Origin: Candidatus Peregrinibacteria bacterium
GTDB lineage: Bacteria; Patescibacteriota; Gracilibacteria; UM-FILTER-43-11
Assembly (NCBI GenBank): GCA_030618315.1
Contig: JAUXDO010000007.1
Coordinates: forward strand, 1 to 22,858
DNA length: 22,858 nt
Reading direction: 5' to 3'
The notes beneath the pieces were generated by a model. It saw only the letters and a list, made by a program, of their open reading frames with translations. It made no database searches and had not been told where the DNA came from. Positions 14,167-20,353 of this stretch are shown here, piece by piece. Numbering within the stretch: position 1 is the first letter of the stretch; the number at the start of each line of letters is the position of its first letter. A program made the position numbers and the translations under genes.

Positions 14167-14209
14167 GTGGTCCGGAAGGTCATCCCGCTGAGCGGGATCA
14201 TTCGCCCCA
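14167..14209 (+). pseudogene. Altered copy of the 3' half of tRNA-His
   Basis: This 43-nt stretch repeats tRNA-His from the anticodon to CCA at an offset of exactly 50 bp. The first 17 nt (GTGGTCCGGAAGGTCAT) and the last 13 nt (ATCATTCGCCCCA) are identical. The 17-nt T-arm between them is replaced by ATCCCGC-TGA-GCGGGAT: the GGG/CCC stem is inverted to CCC/GGG and the T-loop is lost. It lies before the likely terminator, so it would be in the tRNA-His primary transcript. Confidence 0.8.
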
Positions 14210-14213
14210 CTAA

Positions 14214-14242
14214 AACCATACAGGCTTATGGGTTATTTTTTT
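14214..14242 (+). terminator. Rho-independent terminator after tRNA-His
   Basis: AACCATA (14214-14220) pairs with TATGGGTT (14227-14234) with one bulge, followed by A and seven T. From here to 14336 I see only AT-rich DNA with a 26-codon frame (ATG 14245) that I do not support as a gene. Confidence 0.55.
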
Positions 14243-14336
14243 ATATGGAGGCAGAGCTAATTTCATTTATACATAAAAAAATCAAGATTAAGATTGAGTC
14301 TAAATCAGGATTTAGATATAACTAAACGATTATTTT

Positions 14337-14558
14337 TTAAACCTCAAAAAGTCCTGAAACCTCTTCGCGAGTGTCCTCAGTTGATTCGGGATACATATGA
14401 TTCGTTGATTCTGCGCCTGCCTCAACCTTTTCTTTTATTGTTCTGGTAAACATTATTGCATCAATTCTCATCATCCACTCCAAAACAGGTTCATCTCCAT
14501 TGCGCTGCAATTCAGGATCTTCTTGATACTCACCCTTTAGTAATGTTTCTTTTTCCAT
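14337..14558 (-). CDS. Hypothetical acidic protein, 73 aa
   Basis: I do not recognise it. It is acidic and helical (EYQEDPELQ, EWMMRIDAIMF, DTREEVSGLFEV) with no membrane segment. The frame extends upstream to a TTG at 14582, but ATG 14558 is preferred: a promoter TTGCAA (14605-14610) with AATAAT (rc 14582-14587), 17 bp apart, would start transcription between the two. The leader AATAAAAATAGAA resembles those of neighbouring small genes. Confidence 0.5.
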   Translation of the reverse strand: MEKETLLKGEYQEDPELQRNGDEPVLEWMMRIDAIMFTRTIKEKVEAGAESTNHMYPESTEDTREEVSGLFEV

Positions 14559-14581
14559 TTCTATTTTTATTAATTCGACCA

Positions 14582-14610
14582 ATTATTACATTTTTATTAA
14601 ATTTTTGCAA
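14582..14610 (-). promoter_or_regulatory. Promoter of the 73-aa gene
   Basis: On the minus strand TTGCAA (14610-14605), 17-bp spacer, AATAAT (14587-14582). The start is expected near 14575, upstream of ATG 14558. Confidence 0.45.
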
Positions 14611-14666
14611 TATTTTATCAAAAGTAAAAAATATGGCTTAAATCCCTGTAAATAAGCCAGTTTTGT

Positions 14667-14698
14667 GATATAATTAATATGTAAATAAAAATAAAAAA
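14667..14698 (+). repeat. Duplicated promoter-leader, copy 1
   Basis: A 32-bp stretch from GATATAAT to AATAAAAAA, identical to 15132-15163. It contains -10 TATAAT (14669-14674). Copy 2 leads into an ATG, whereas this copy leads into a frame with no ATG. Confidence 0.8.
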
Positions 14699-14819
14699 CG
14701 AACCGGATTTAAAATCTCAGGAACATTTAAACGATTTACTTGAAGCGGTTTTAGATTTTGGATATCTACTAAGAAAACAAGACATTCTTTTGTCTATAAT
14801 GCAACAAAAAGAAGTATAG
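14691..14819 (+). pseudogene. Short frame without a normal start codon
   Basis: From 14700 a 39-codon frame runs to TAG at 14819 and reads like protein (EPDLKSQEHLNDLLEAVLDF and onwards, acidic helix). It follows a promoter-leader identical to that of the downstream membrane-protein gene, but where the ATG should be there is AAC. Only ATA (14685, 14691) is in frame after the preceding TAA. It may be a start-lost remnant, a rare ATA start, or chance. Confidence 0.35.
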
Positions 14820-14833
14820 TAATTTAAAATATA

Positions 14834-15004
14834 TTATTGTTGAGGAGCTGTTGGCCAATTTTCGTCAATTTCCTTTTTTAGAATCTTAGTGGCAGGTCCT
14901 CTTGTTGTCTCAAGAAGCTCTTTTATCCTTTGGTCAGGATTTTGAACAGATTCCTTTTTTGCATCATCCTCGAGCGGCCTATGTTTTATGGCATTATTAT
15001 TCAT
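14834..15004 (-). CDS. Hypothetical protein, 56 aa
   Basis: I do not recognise it. It is a small charged protein with a polar N-terminus (MNNNAIKHRPLEDDAKK), a basic-acidic helix (RIKELLETTRGPATKILKKEI) and a WPTAPQQ tail. The frame extends to ATG 15049, but that region is a -10-like stretch (GGTATACAATAAAA), so ATG 15004 is preferred. An AAGGAG lies about 18 nt before it, too far for a normal ribosome-binding site. Length and leader are like those of the small convergent genes at 17.2-20.2 kb. Confidence 0.5.
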   Translation of the reverse strand: MNNNAIKHRPLEDDAKKESVQNPDQRIKELLETTRGPATKILKKEIDENWPTAPQQ

Positions 15005-15110
15005 AGTAATAAAATTAAATGCTCCTTTCTTAATTTTATTGTATACCATAATGTGTTTTTTTACACGTGTTTTAACAAGCGTATTAAATTGTAAATTTTG
15101 GCTTTAAAGC

Positions 15111-15139
15111 TTGTATTTTAATACAATTTTTGATATAAT
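15111..15139 (+). promoter_or_regulatory. Promoter of the TM-helix protein with a palindrome on the -35
   Basis: TTGTAT (15111-15116), 17-bp spacer, TATAAT (15134-15139). The -35 is part of an inverted repeat TTGTATT-TT-AATACAA (15111-15126), a candidate operator. The downstream 32 bp (15132-15163) repeat 14667-14698 exactly. Confidence 0.6.
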
Positions 15140-15164
15140 TAATATGTAAATAAAAATAAAAAAT

Positions 15165-15881
15165 ATGGAACAGATATTTTTGAACATCACCAGTAATATT
15201 GCATCCGCGATTAATGACAAATATATGCGCTTTGCTGAACTTGCACCATATATTTTAGGAGCGATTGCACTTTTCCTTTTTGGTTGGATTTTGGCTGAAC
15301 TATCAGCACGAGGGATTTTGAAGATATCTAAAAAAATCAAATTGGACTGGCTTGCAGATAAAGTCGGACTAAAGCACTTTCTGGAAAGAACTCAGACCAA
15401 ACTAAGCCCATCACAAGTTATCGCACATGGTGTTAAAGGTTATTTAATCTTTTTGTTTTTTATTGAAGCAACAAAAATTGCTAAATTAACTCAAATTGCA
15501 GACTTTTTAGGCAGAATAATGGGGTACATCCCTGAAGTAATCATCGCTGTGTTTATTATGCTGGTCGGTATTCGAATTGGTCATACAATAGAATCAATCA
15601 TTTCTACATCACTAAGTTTCGCAAAATCTAATACAGCAGACGTTCTTGGAATGGCTGCGAAATACACAATTATTATATTTGCAGTACTCGCCGCTCTTTC
15701 CGAACTCCAAATCGCAGAAATATTAATACAAACTCTATTCATCGGATTCGTAGCAATGCTAACAATAGCCGGTGGTCTGGCATTTGGGTTAGGAGGAAAA
15801 GATGTAGTAAAAGAGCTTCTCGAGGCAATAAAAAAGGTCGAAATTAAAAAAATTCATCACAAAAATGGTGTGATTAAATAG
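15165..15881 (+). CDS. Conserved-TM-helix membrane protein (mechanosensitive-channel-like)
   Basis: The 238-aa protein has about five hydrophobic segments (near residues 25-50, 85-105, 120-140, 160-180 and 185-210). It shows the pattern of proteins with the conserved TM helix repeat found next to MscS-type domains: a helix, then LDWLADKVGLKHFLERT, a second helix, then IAVFIMLVGIRIGHTIE, and the glycine-rich GGLAFGLGGKDVVKELLE end. There is no MscS beta domain, so channel activity is unproven. It lies in the membrane, probably relating to osmotic or envelope stress. Confidence 0.8.
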   Translation: MEQIFLNITSNIASAINDKYMRFAELAPYILGAIALFLFGWILAELSARGILKISKKIKLDWLADKVGLKHFLERTQTKLSPSQVIAHGVKGYLIFLFFIEATKIAKLTQIADFLGRIMGYIPEVIIAVFIMLVGIRIGHTIESIISTSLSFAKSNTADVLGMAAKYTIIIFAVLAALSELQIAEILIQTLFIGFVAMLTIAGGLAFGLGGKDVVKELLEAIKKVEIKKIHHKNGVIK

Positions 15882-15894
15882 CCTTCCTTGCTCA

Positions 15895-15995
15895 CCCTGC
15901 TTAGCGGGATTTGCCCCTCCGATTAAAATTGATTGAGGTTGATTTGGTATGAATCCATTTTAATCAAATTCCAATCGGCGCGGGTATCCAGCAGG
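15895..15995. repeat. Nested palindrome after the TM-helix gene
   Basis: CCTGCT (15896-15901) and AGCAGG (15990-15995) enclose CCGATTAAAATTGATT (15919-15934) and AATCAAATTCCAATCGG (15962-15978), which pair imperfectly. The left end, CCCTGCTTAGCGGGAT, is nearly the hairpin that replaced the T-arm in the tRNA-His half copy. The rest of 15996-16099 is AT-rich and holds the next promoter. Confidence 0.6.
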
Positions 15996-16041
15996 ACAGG
16001 GGTAGGGTATTTAATGAAAAATTATTATTTTCCTATTTACA

Positions 16042-16070
16042 TTTATGCATAAAATATTCTAAAATATATT
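16042..16070 (+). promoter_or_regulatory. Possible promoter of module 1 large gene
   Basis: TTTATG (16042-16047), 17-bp spacer, TATATT (16065-16070). Weaker than the promoters of modules 2 and 3. Confidence 0.35.
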
Positions 16071-16099
16071 CCATACCATTTTTTAACAAGCATTATTTT

Positions 16100-17230
16100 G
16101 TGGCTAACCTGGAAGGTAAATCAGAGTTTATAGAGAGTATTAAAGATGGGGCTGAAAAAAGGTCTGAAGATACCAGAAAAAAGTGTATTGAAAAACTCGA
16201 GCCTTTTAGGCATAAGCTGGCTATAGAGCTTATGGAGCAAATTGTTTCAGAAAAAGAAGTATATTCTCATGTATGGAGTGCTAACATTAAAAAGCTTGAG
16301 GCATTTTATGAATTAATAAGTACGGATGAGGGCTTTATAAGTCAGGTTGAAATTCCTCCTGGAAATTTAGATGTGCAGTTATCTGACCTCGCACTGAATA
16401 TAAGGCTCAAGTGCAATAATCTTGTAGCCGAAAGAGATGCACTTTCTCATATGTCAAAAACTCATAATGCAATTATGTATGAAGTGGCAAGCTTATATTC
16501 CGAAGAGCAAAAACGTTTTCTGGATATGGATAAAGAACTCCCTCTTGATGTCGACACAAAAACAAAAGAAAAAATAAAGGAATTAGTAGAGTCTATACCT
16601 GAAGATATAAGAAATACATTAAATTATTATTTCTCTGAAATAGTTAAGTGTGTAGGAGCTATAGTGGATAAAATAGACGAAAGAGGTTATCCATATTTAG
16701 TTGAAGGTAACGCATGCTCACTGGAATTTATGAATGATATGCGGGAGTTATCTGAAAAACTCAAGTTTGCAGAAGAGATTGACAGAGGAATAGGTGCACA
16801 ACATAAAGATTATGACGGTTTAGACATAAATGATACTTCAGATCTTAGCGATGAGGAAATTGATGGTTATTTTGATTTAATAAAAATTGAAGACGAAGAC
16901 AATCTAACCTTACTTGAGGCAGAGGAAGTTGCATGTATGTATGAAAGAATAAGGTTGGCTACGATTTCGAGAGGATTAACGGGGGGTGAAAAAATTGAAA
17001 GAATAAAGCTACAAACATTAATGCTCACAAAAGGTATTATGCATCATTTATACGCATTAAATTATGAAATGATTAATGATGAGATTGACGAAAAAGAAGA
17101 GGATTTACCGCCAATGGAAACCTATCGAACCATTCATCCTTTATTGAGAGTTAATTTGTTATTTAATCAGTTGTTCCGCATGGTGCGTGAAGGTAACAAT
17201 ATAAGCGGAGCTTTGGGTGTTTTTAAATAG
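16100..17230 (+). CDS. Module 1 large protein: unknown helical protein, 376 aa
   Basis: I do not recognise a known family. It is soluble, almost all helical and acidic, with no signal peptide or membrane segment, and starts at GTG. A block IPEDIRNTLNYYFSEIV, then DKIDERGYPYLVEGN and EFMNDMRELSEKL (about residues 165-223), resembles blocks in the next two large genes: SLGEDFVNDF with KLDELGHEYF in module 3, and DGMDYLYDNG with EEVIMDMGGILREM in module 2. This suggests three diverged paralogs. An acidic stretch (about 240-275) follows. Its last 8 bases overlap a convergent small gene. Confidence 0.6.
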   Translation: MANLEGKSEFIESIKDGAEKRSEDTRKKCIEKLEPFRHKLAIELMEQIVSEKEVYSHVWSANIKKLEAFYELISTDEGFISQVEIPPGNLDVQLSDLALNIRLKCNNLVAERDALSHMSKTHNAIMYEVASLYSEEQKRFLDMDKELPLDVDTKTKEKIKELVESIPEDIRNTLNYYFSEIVKCVGAIVDKIDERGYPYLVEGNACSLEFMNDMRELSEKLKFAEEIDRGIGAQHKDYDGLDINDTSDLSDEEIDGYFDLIKIEDEDNLTLLEAEEVACMYERIRLATISRGLTGGEKIERIKLQTLMLTKGIMHHLYALNYEMINDEIDEKEEDLPPMETYRTIHPLLRVNLLFNQLFRMVREGNNISGALGVFK

Positions 17231-17396
17231 ATTTAAACAAACGTCTAAAGACACCAACTTTTTCTCCAAGTCCTGATGTACTTGCAGAAATAGCATTTCT
17301 TGTGCTTCTTATGCTCCTCAGCTTATCATGATTTCTATTGGGCCCCCTAGGAATAGAAGACGGTGTTTGAGATGGTCTTCCGATTTTATCAATCAT
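17223..17396 (-). CDS. Module 1 small protein, 57 aa, basic
   Basis: A 57-aa protein with a Pro/Ser-rich N-terminal half (GRPSQTPSSIPRGPNRN), a basic middle (KLRSIRSTRN) and a C-terminal FRRLFKSI. It is strongly basic, with no signal peptide. A perfect -10 TATAAT and a 17-bp-spaced TTGATT lie upstream (17426-17454), and the leader TATAATATAAGTTG with AACAATAAAA is shared with the other two small genes. Its 3' end overlaps the module 1 large gene by 8 bp, tail to tail. The function is unknown. Confidence 0.6.
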   Translation of the reverse strand: MIDKIGRPSQTPSSIPRGPNRNHDKLRSIRSTRNAISASTSGLGEKVGVFRRLFKSI

Positions 17397-17425
17397 TTTT
17401 TATTTTTTATTGTTTAACAACTTAT

Positions 17426-17454
17426 ATTATAACATATTTAGAACAATTAATCAA
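17426..17454 (-). promoter_or_regulatory. Promoter of module 1 small gene
   Basis: On the minus strand TTGATT (17454-17449), 17-bp spacer ending ATGT, TATAAT (17431-17426). Confidence 0.75.
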
Positions 17455-17494
17455 GTTTTTTTGAATTGTTACAAATAATTATCGAAAAAAAAAT

Positions 17495-17523
17495 TTGCGT
17501 TTCTTGAACAAATAATGTATTCT
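17495..17523 (+). promoter_or_regulatory. Promoter of module 2 large gene
   Basis: TTGCGT (17495-17500), 17-bp spacer ending AATG, TATTCT (17518-17523). It is nearly the same layout as the module 3 promoter. Confidence 0.6.
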
Positions 17524-17566
17524 GTCGAAGAAAGTGTCCCTCTTAAAAACAGACATCAAAATATAC

Positions 17567-18703
17567 ATGAGAAAATTTACAGCATCTCCACATATTCAGG
17601 AGGCATTTGAAATGCGTGAACGCGGCTGGGTAAGCGCAAGCACTTTTGCTGAAGGTGAGAAATCTACATTAGAACAGAGATTAAATAAAGTGGTTAAAAA
17701 AGTAGGTTTAACCACAAGTAGCACTCCACCGCCTCCATTTCAGTGTAATGTAGCTTTGGTACCAGAAAAGTTTGATAAAAAAATAGGTAATGCATTGTTA
17801 GAGGGGGATGAAGAGAAAAAGAAGTCAGGTAATAATATTTCAATTAGTTTTGCGGCGGAGGCAGCTTTGTTTTGCATAGAAAATAGAAGTGCACTGCATG
17901 GCCTATCTACAAAGAGAGGGTCAAATTTATTCGGCATGGTACAGGGGCAGATAAGTAATGCCGCCTTCGGTTTCGAAAAGCATTGGGGGAGATTGCAAAG
18001 ACATACAGAAGAAGAAAAAAAGCTTACAGAAACCAGTCAAAATTTTATTTCTCCAGTTATTATCGAAGCAAGAGAAAAGATTGGAGCAGAGTGCTTAACC
18101 AAGATGGGTAATCAGTTATCCGTCACTGACAAAGAGATTGCAAAAACAAGTAAAAAAGTTAATTTGGACGGAATGGATTACCTTTATGACAACGGTATGT
18201 TAAGAGAAGAGGTAATCATGGATATGGGGGGAATTCTAAGAGAAATGGACGCCGGAAAACAGTTATTTGAATCAGAGTTTGGATTAAGTGAAATGGACGC
18301 CAGAGAAGAGGTAGAAAAAAGATTTACAGGAAAAAAAGAATTGCAGGACGATTTAGAAGAAGGTATATATCAATTGAGTATGCAATGGATAAACGAATTA
18401 CAAGGAATAAAGTACGAATCACCCGATGACACAGAAGAATACAATGAAAAGCTTTTGAAAATTCTGGAATTAATGATGTGTCATCATTCAGAGTTATTTA
18501 AAGAAAAGCTTGGAAATATTCAAAGCTTTACAGGAAAAAGAAACGACGATCTAATGCAGATATTCATTGTTTTGGATTTTATTACAAGGTCAGTAAGAAG
18601 ATCAGTTCTTAGCACTGTTTTAAAAAACAAAGATTTACCAAAAGCTGGAACACATAATGTATTGCATGAGGCGAGCGGTTTAATAGAAGTGGTTACCGTC
18701 TAA
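17567..18703 (+). CDS. Module 2 large protein: unknown helical protein, 378 aa
   Basis: I do not recognise a known family. It is soluble and helical, with a short proline run (STPPPPFQ, about residue 60) and many E and K residues. The frame opens at GTG 17534, but that is only about 4 nt after the expected transcript start. ATG 17567 gives a 37-nt leader like that of module 3 and is preferred. The block DGMDYLYDNG to DMGGILREM (about 200-230) aligns with the GYPYLVEGN to DMRELSEKL block of module 1, and FCIENRSALHGLS resembles KCNNLVAERDALSHMS there. It overlaps the convergent small gene by 11 bp. Confidence 0.6.
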   Translation: MRKFTASPHIQEAFEMRERGWVSASTFAEGEKSTLEQRLNKVVKKVGLTTSSTPPPPFQCNVALVPEKFDKKIGNALLEGDEEKKKSGNNISISFAAEAALFCIENRSALHGLSTKRGSNLFGMVQGQISNAAFGFEKHWGRLQRHTEEEKKLTETSQNFISPVIIEAREKIGAECLTKMGNQLSVTDKEIAKTSKKVNLDGMDYLYDNGMLREEVIMDMGGILREMDAGKQLFESEFGLSEMDAREEVEKRFTGKKELQDDLEEGIYQLSMQWINELQGIKYESPDDTEEYNEKLLKILELMMCHHSELFKEKLGNIQSFTGKRNDDLMQIFIVLDFITRSVRRSVLSTVLKNKDLPKAGTHNVLHEASGLIEVVTV

Positions 18704-18893
18704 GTCTGCGTAATTTTCTTCGATTAATTAACACGGAGTCACATTTGGCTTCATTAATGTTTGGTATATCGTAATTTGCCTTAGAGGCGCCGAATAGACT
18801 TAAAATTCCAGACATCACTGAGTCACGTATGGTTTCTTCAGCCGAAGGAATATCAGAACCTGATGGAGCGAATGGATTAGGTTTTTTAGCCAT
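18693..18893 (-). CDS. Module 2 small protein, 66 aa, Arg-rich C-terminus
   Basis: A 66-aa protein with a Pro/Ser-containing start (KKPNPFAPSGSDIPS), a possible short amphipathic helix (SVMSGILSLFGAS) and a C-terminal RRKLRRLRR. No known family is recognised. The promoter is ideal (TTGCCA-17-TATAAT) and the leader matches those of the other two small genes. It overlaps the module 2 large gene by 11 bp at the 3' ends. The arrangement repeats exactly in modules 1 and 3. Confidence 0.65.
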   Translation of the reverse strand: MAKKPNPFAPSGSDIPSAEETIRDSVMSGILSLFGASKANYDIPNINEAKCDSVLINRRKLRRLRR

Positions 18894-18924
18894 AGTTTAT
18901 TTTTTTTATTGTTTTGTTAAGTAT

Positions 18925-18953
18925 ATTATACCATAAAAAAATATATTTGGCAA
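18925..18953 (-). promoter_or_regulatory. Promoter of module 2 small gene
   Basis: On the minus strand TTGCCA (18953-18948), 17-bp spacer ending ATGG, TATAAT (18930-18925), followed by the shared ATAC-TTA leader. Confidence 0.75.
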
Positions 18954-18994
18954 GCCTTCTAAAACATCAAAATATATTTTCTTGTATAAAAAAT

Positions 18995-19023
18995 TTGCAC
19001 AAGAATTAAAAATAGTGTACTCT
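18995..19023 (+). promoter_or_regulatory. Promoter of module 3 large gene
   Basis: TTGCAC (18995-19000), 17-bp spacer ending AGTG, TACTCT (19018-19023). The leader to ATG 19064 is about 34 nt. Confidence 0.6.
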
Positions 19024-19063
19024 TTGCGTGAATATGTTAAAAAATAGTTAAAACAAAAACTAA

Positions 19064-20044
19064 ATGATCTTAGCTAAAAAAGCTAATATATCAACCTCAA
19101 AACTAGAATTGCATGCTAAAATCCCTAACAACGAAGAGGAAGTACAGCCTGCAAATCTTGAAAATGGCTTTAGTGATTTTGTTGAATTACGAAAACGCTT
19201 AATATCCACATTGCCAAACAGTGAACAGGGAAAAGCACAGGAAGATTATGATGAAGGTGCTGCTTCTTTACTTGCAACATCAGCTTATTTAGACAGACTT
19301 CTGCCAAAAATGGATCAAACTGCTGTTAGACTAACTCAAGAACAGCTTGAAGTTCTAAGCAGAGTCAGAGAAAGTCTTGGCGAAGATTTCGTTAATGACT
19401 TTATTGAACGTTGCGATAGGATTGCCGAACCCGCGAGTGTAATGTGCAGCAAATTAGATGAATTAGGTCATGAATATTTTATGGGTTCAAAAAAAGAGGC
19501 ATCGTATGATTTACACACTTTATTGGAAGTAATGTCTTCTATTTATAGGGATTGGCATAGCGCTGTGCTTAATGGTAAATTCGAAAAAGTTACAAGTAAG
19601 GGGCTGAGAGCAAGAGAGCATGCAAGAAATCTTGGACGTTTAAGTAGATATGAAAAAAAATATCCAATGGAGTCTTCGCATTGGGGGACTTCCGGTTCCG
19701 AATATTACTATTCAAATAGACAAAGAATGAAAGCGGTTTTAGAAAGGTCAGAAAATGGCGCTTCAGTCGATAAAGTCAGGGCACCACTAGAATATGCGAT
19801 AAAAGGAATGTTTATTCAGATGGGTGAGCTGTCCGGGAATGCTTTGTGTAACCTTAGACCTGTAAGAGATAATAAAATATTACTTGAAATGAGTGCTGGT
19901 CCAATCGGTCAAATGGATTTTTTAACAAAAAATACAGCCCGTGCCTTATTTACATCCAGAAGATTTGATCAACAGTTGGGATTTTTCTTAGAGGATGGAG
20001 CTTATGAAGTTATTGACGCGGAAGAAAATAGCATGACTGCTTAA
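19064..20044 (+). CDS. Module 3 large protein: unknown helical protein, 326 aa
   Basis: I do not recognise a known family. It is soluble, helical, charged, and has no signal peptide or membrane segment. The segment RESLGEDFVNDFIERCDRI followed by CSKLDELGHEYFMGSK (about residues 104-145) aligns with VESIPEDIRNTLNYY and DKIDERGYPYLVEG of module 1 at the same spacing. A Tyr/Ser/Gly-rich stretch (SSHWGTSGSEYYYSN) is near residue 210. The stop codon overlaps the convergent small gene's stop. Confidence 0.6.
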   Translation: MILAKKANISTSKLELHAKIPNNEEEVQPANLENGFSDFVELRKRLISTLPNSEQGKAQEDYDEGAASLLATSAYLDRLLPKMDQTAVRLTQEQLEVLSRVRESLGEDFVNDFIERCDRIAEPASVMCSKLDELGHEYFMGSKKEASYDLHTLLEVMSSIYRDWHSAVLNGKFEKVTSKGLRAREHARNLGRLSRYEKKYPMESSHWGTSGSEYYYSNRQRMKAVLERSENGASVDKVRAPLEYAIKGMFIQMGELSGNALCNLRPVRDNKILLEMSAGPIGQMDFLTKNTARALFTSRRFDQQLGFFLEDGAYEVIDAEENSMTA

Positions 20045-20214
20045 GAAAGCGTTCTTCTAATCCTTCTTCTTCTGCGCGAAGTGGTAAAATTTGATTCGAA
20101 TCTTGTGTCTTGCAGATCAGTCATTTTTAATTTTTCTCTATAATCAGCAGCTAAACTTCTTTTTTCATCTGTGCGATTATTTGATTCTCTGCCTTTTTCA
20201 AAGAGTGAGAACAT
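20041..20214 (-). CDS. Module 3 small protein, 57 aa, Arg-rich C-terminus
   Basis: A 57-aa protein, the same length as the module 1 small protein. It begins MFSLFEKGRESNNR, continues as a charged helix, and ends SRRRRRIRRTLS. No known family is recognised. The promoter is ideal (TTGCGT-17-TATAAT) and the leader (ATAC-TTA, then CAACAATAAAA) matches the other two small genes. Its stop and the large gene's stop overlap by three bases. Confidence 0.65.
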   Translation of the reverse strand: MFSLFEKGRESNNRTDEKRSLAADYREKLKMTDLQDTRFESNFTTSRRRRRIRRTLS

Positions 20215-20248
20215 ATTTTTTAGTATTTATTTTATTGTTGATAAGTAT

Positions 20249-20277
20249 ATTATAACATATTTTAATAATTAACGCAA
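20249..20277 (-). promoter_or_regulatory. Promoter of module 3 small gene
   Basis: On the minus strand TTGCGT (20277-20272), 17-bp spacer ending ATGT, TATAAT (20254-20249). Confidence 0.75.
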
Positions 20278-20281
20278 GTAT

Positions 20282-20310
20282 TTGATGTTATTAATAAAAA
20301 AGGATAGAAT
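20282..20310 (+). promoter_or_regulatory. Promoter of leuS
   Basis: TTGATG (20282-20287), 17-bp spacer, TAGAAT (20305-20310). It is followed by tandem AATTCGT words before the ATG at 20354. No T-box leader is visible in this short leader. Confidence 0.6.
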
Positions 20311-20353
20311 TAAATTCGTAATTCGTAATTCATAATTTTTAATTATTCAGAGA

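Noticed and set aside
14080..14325. 81-aa frame on the plus strand
   Set aside because: It reads tRNA-His and its altered copy.
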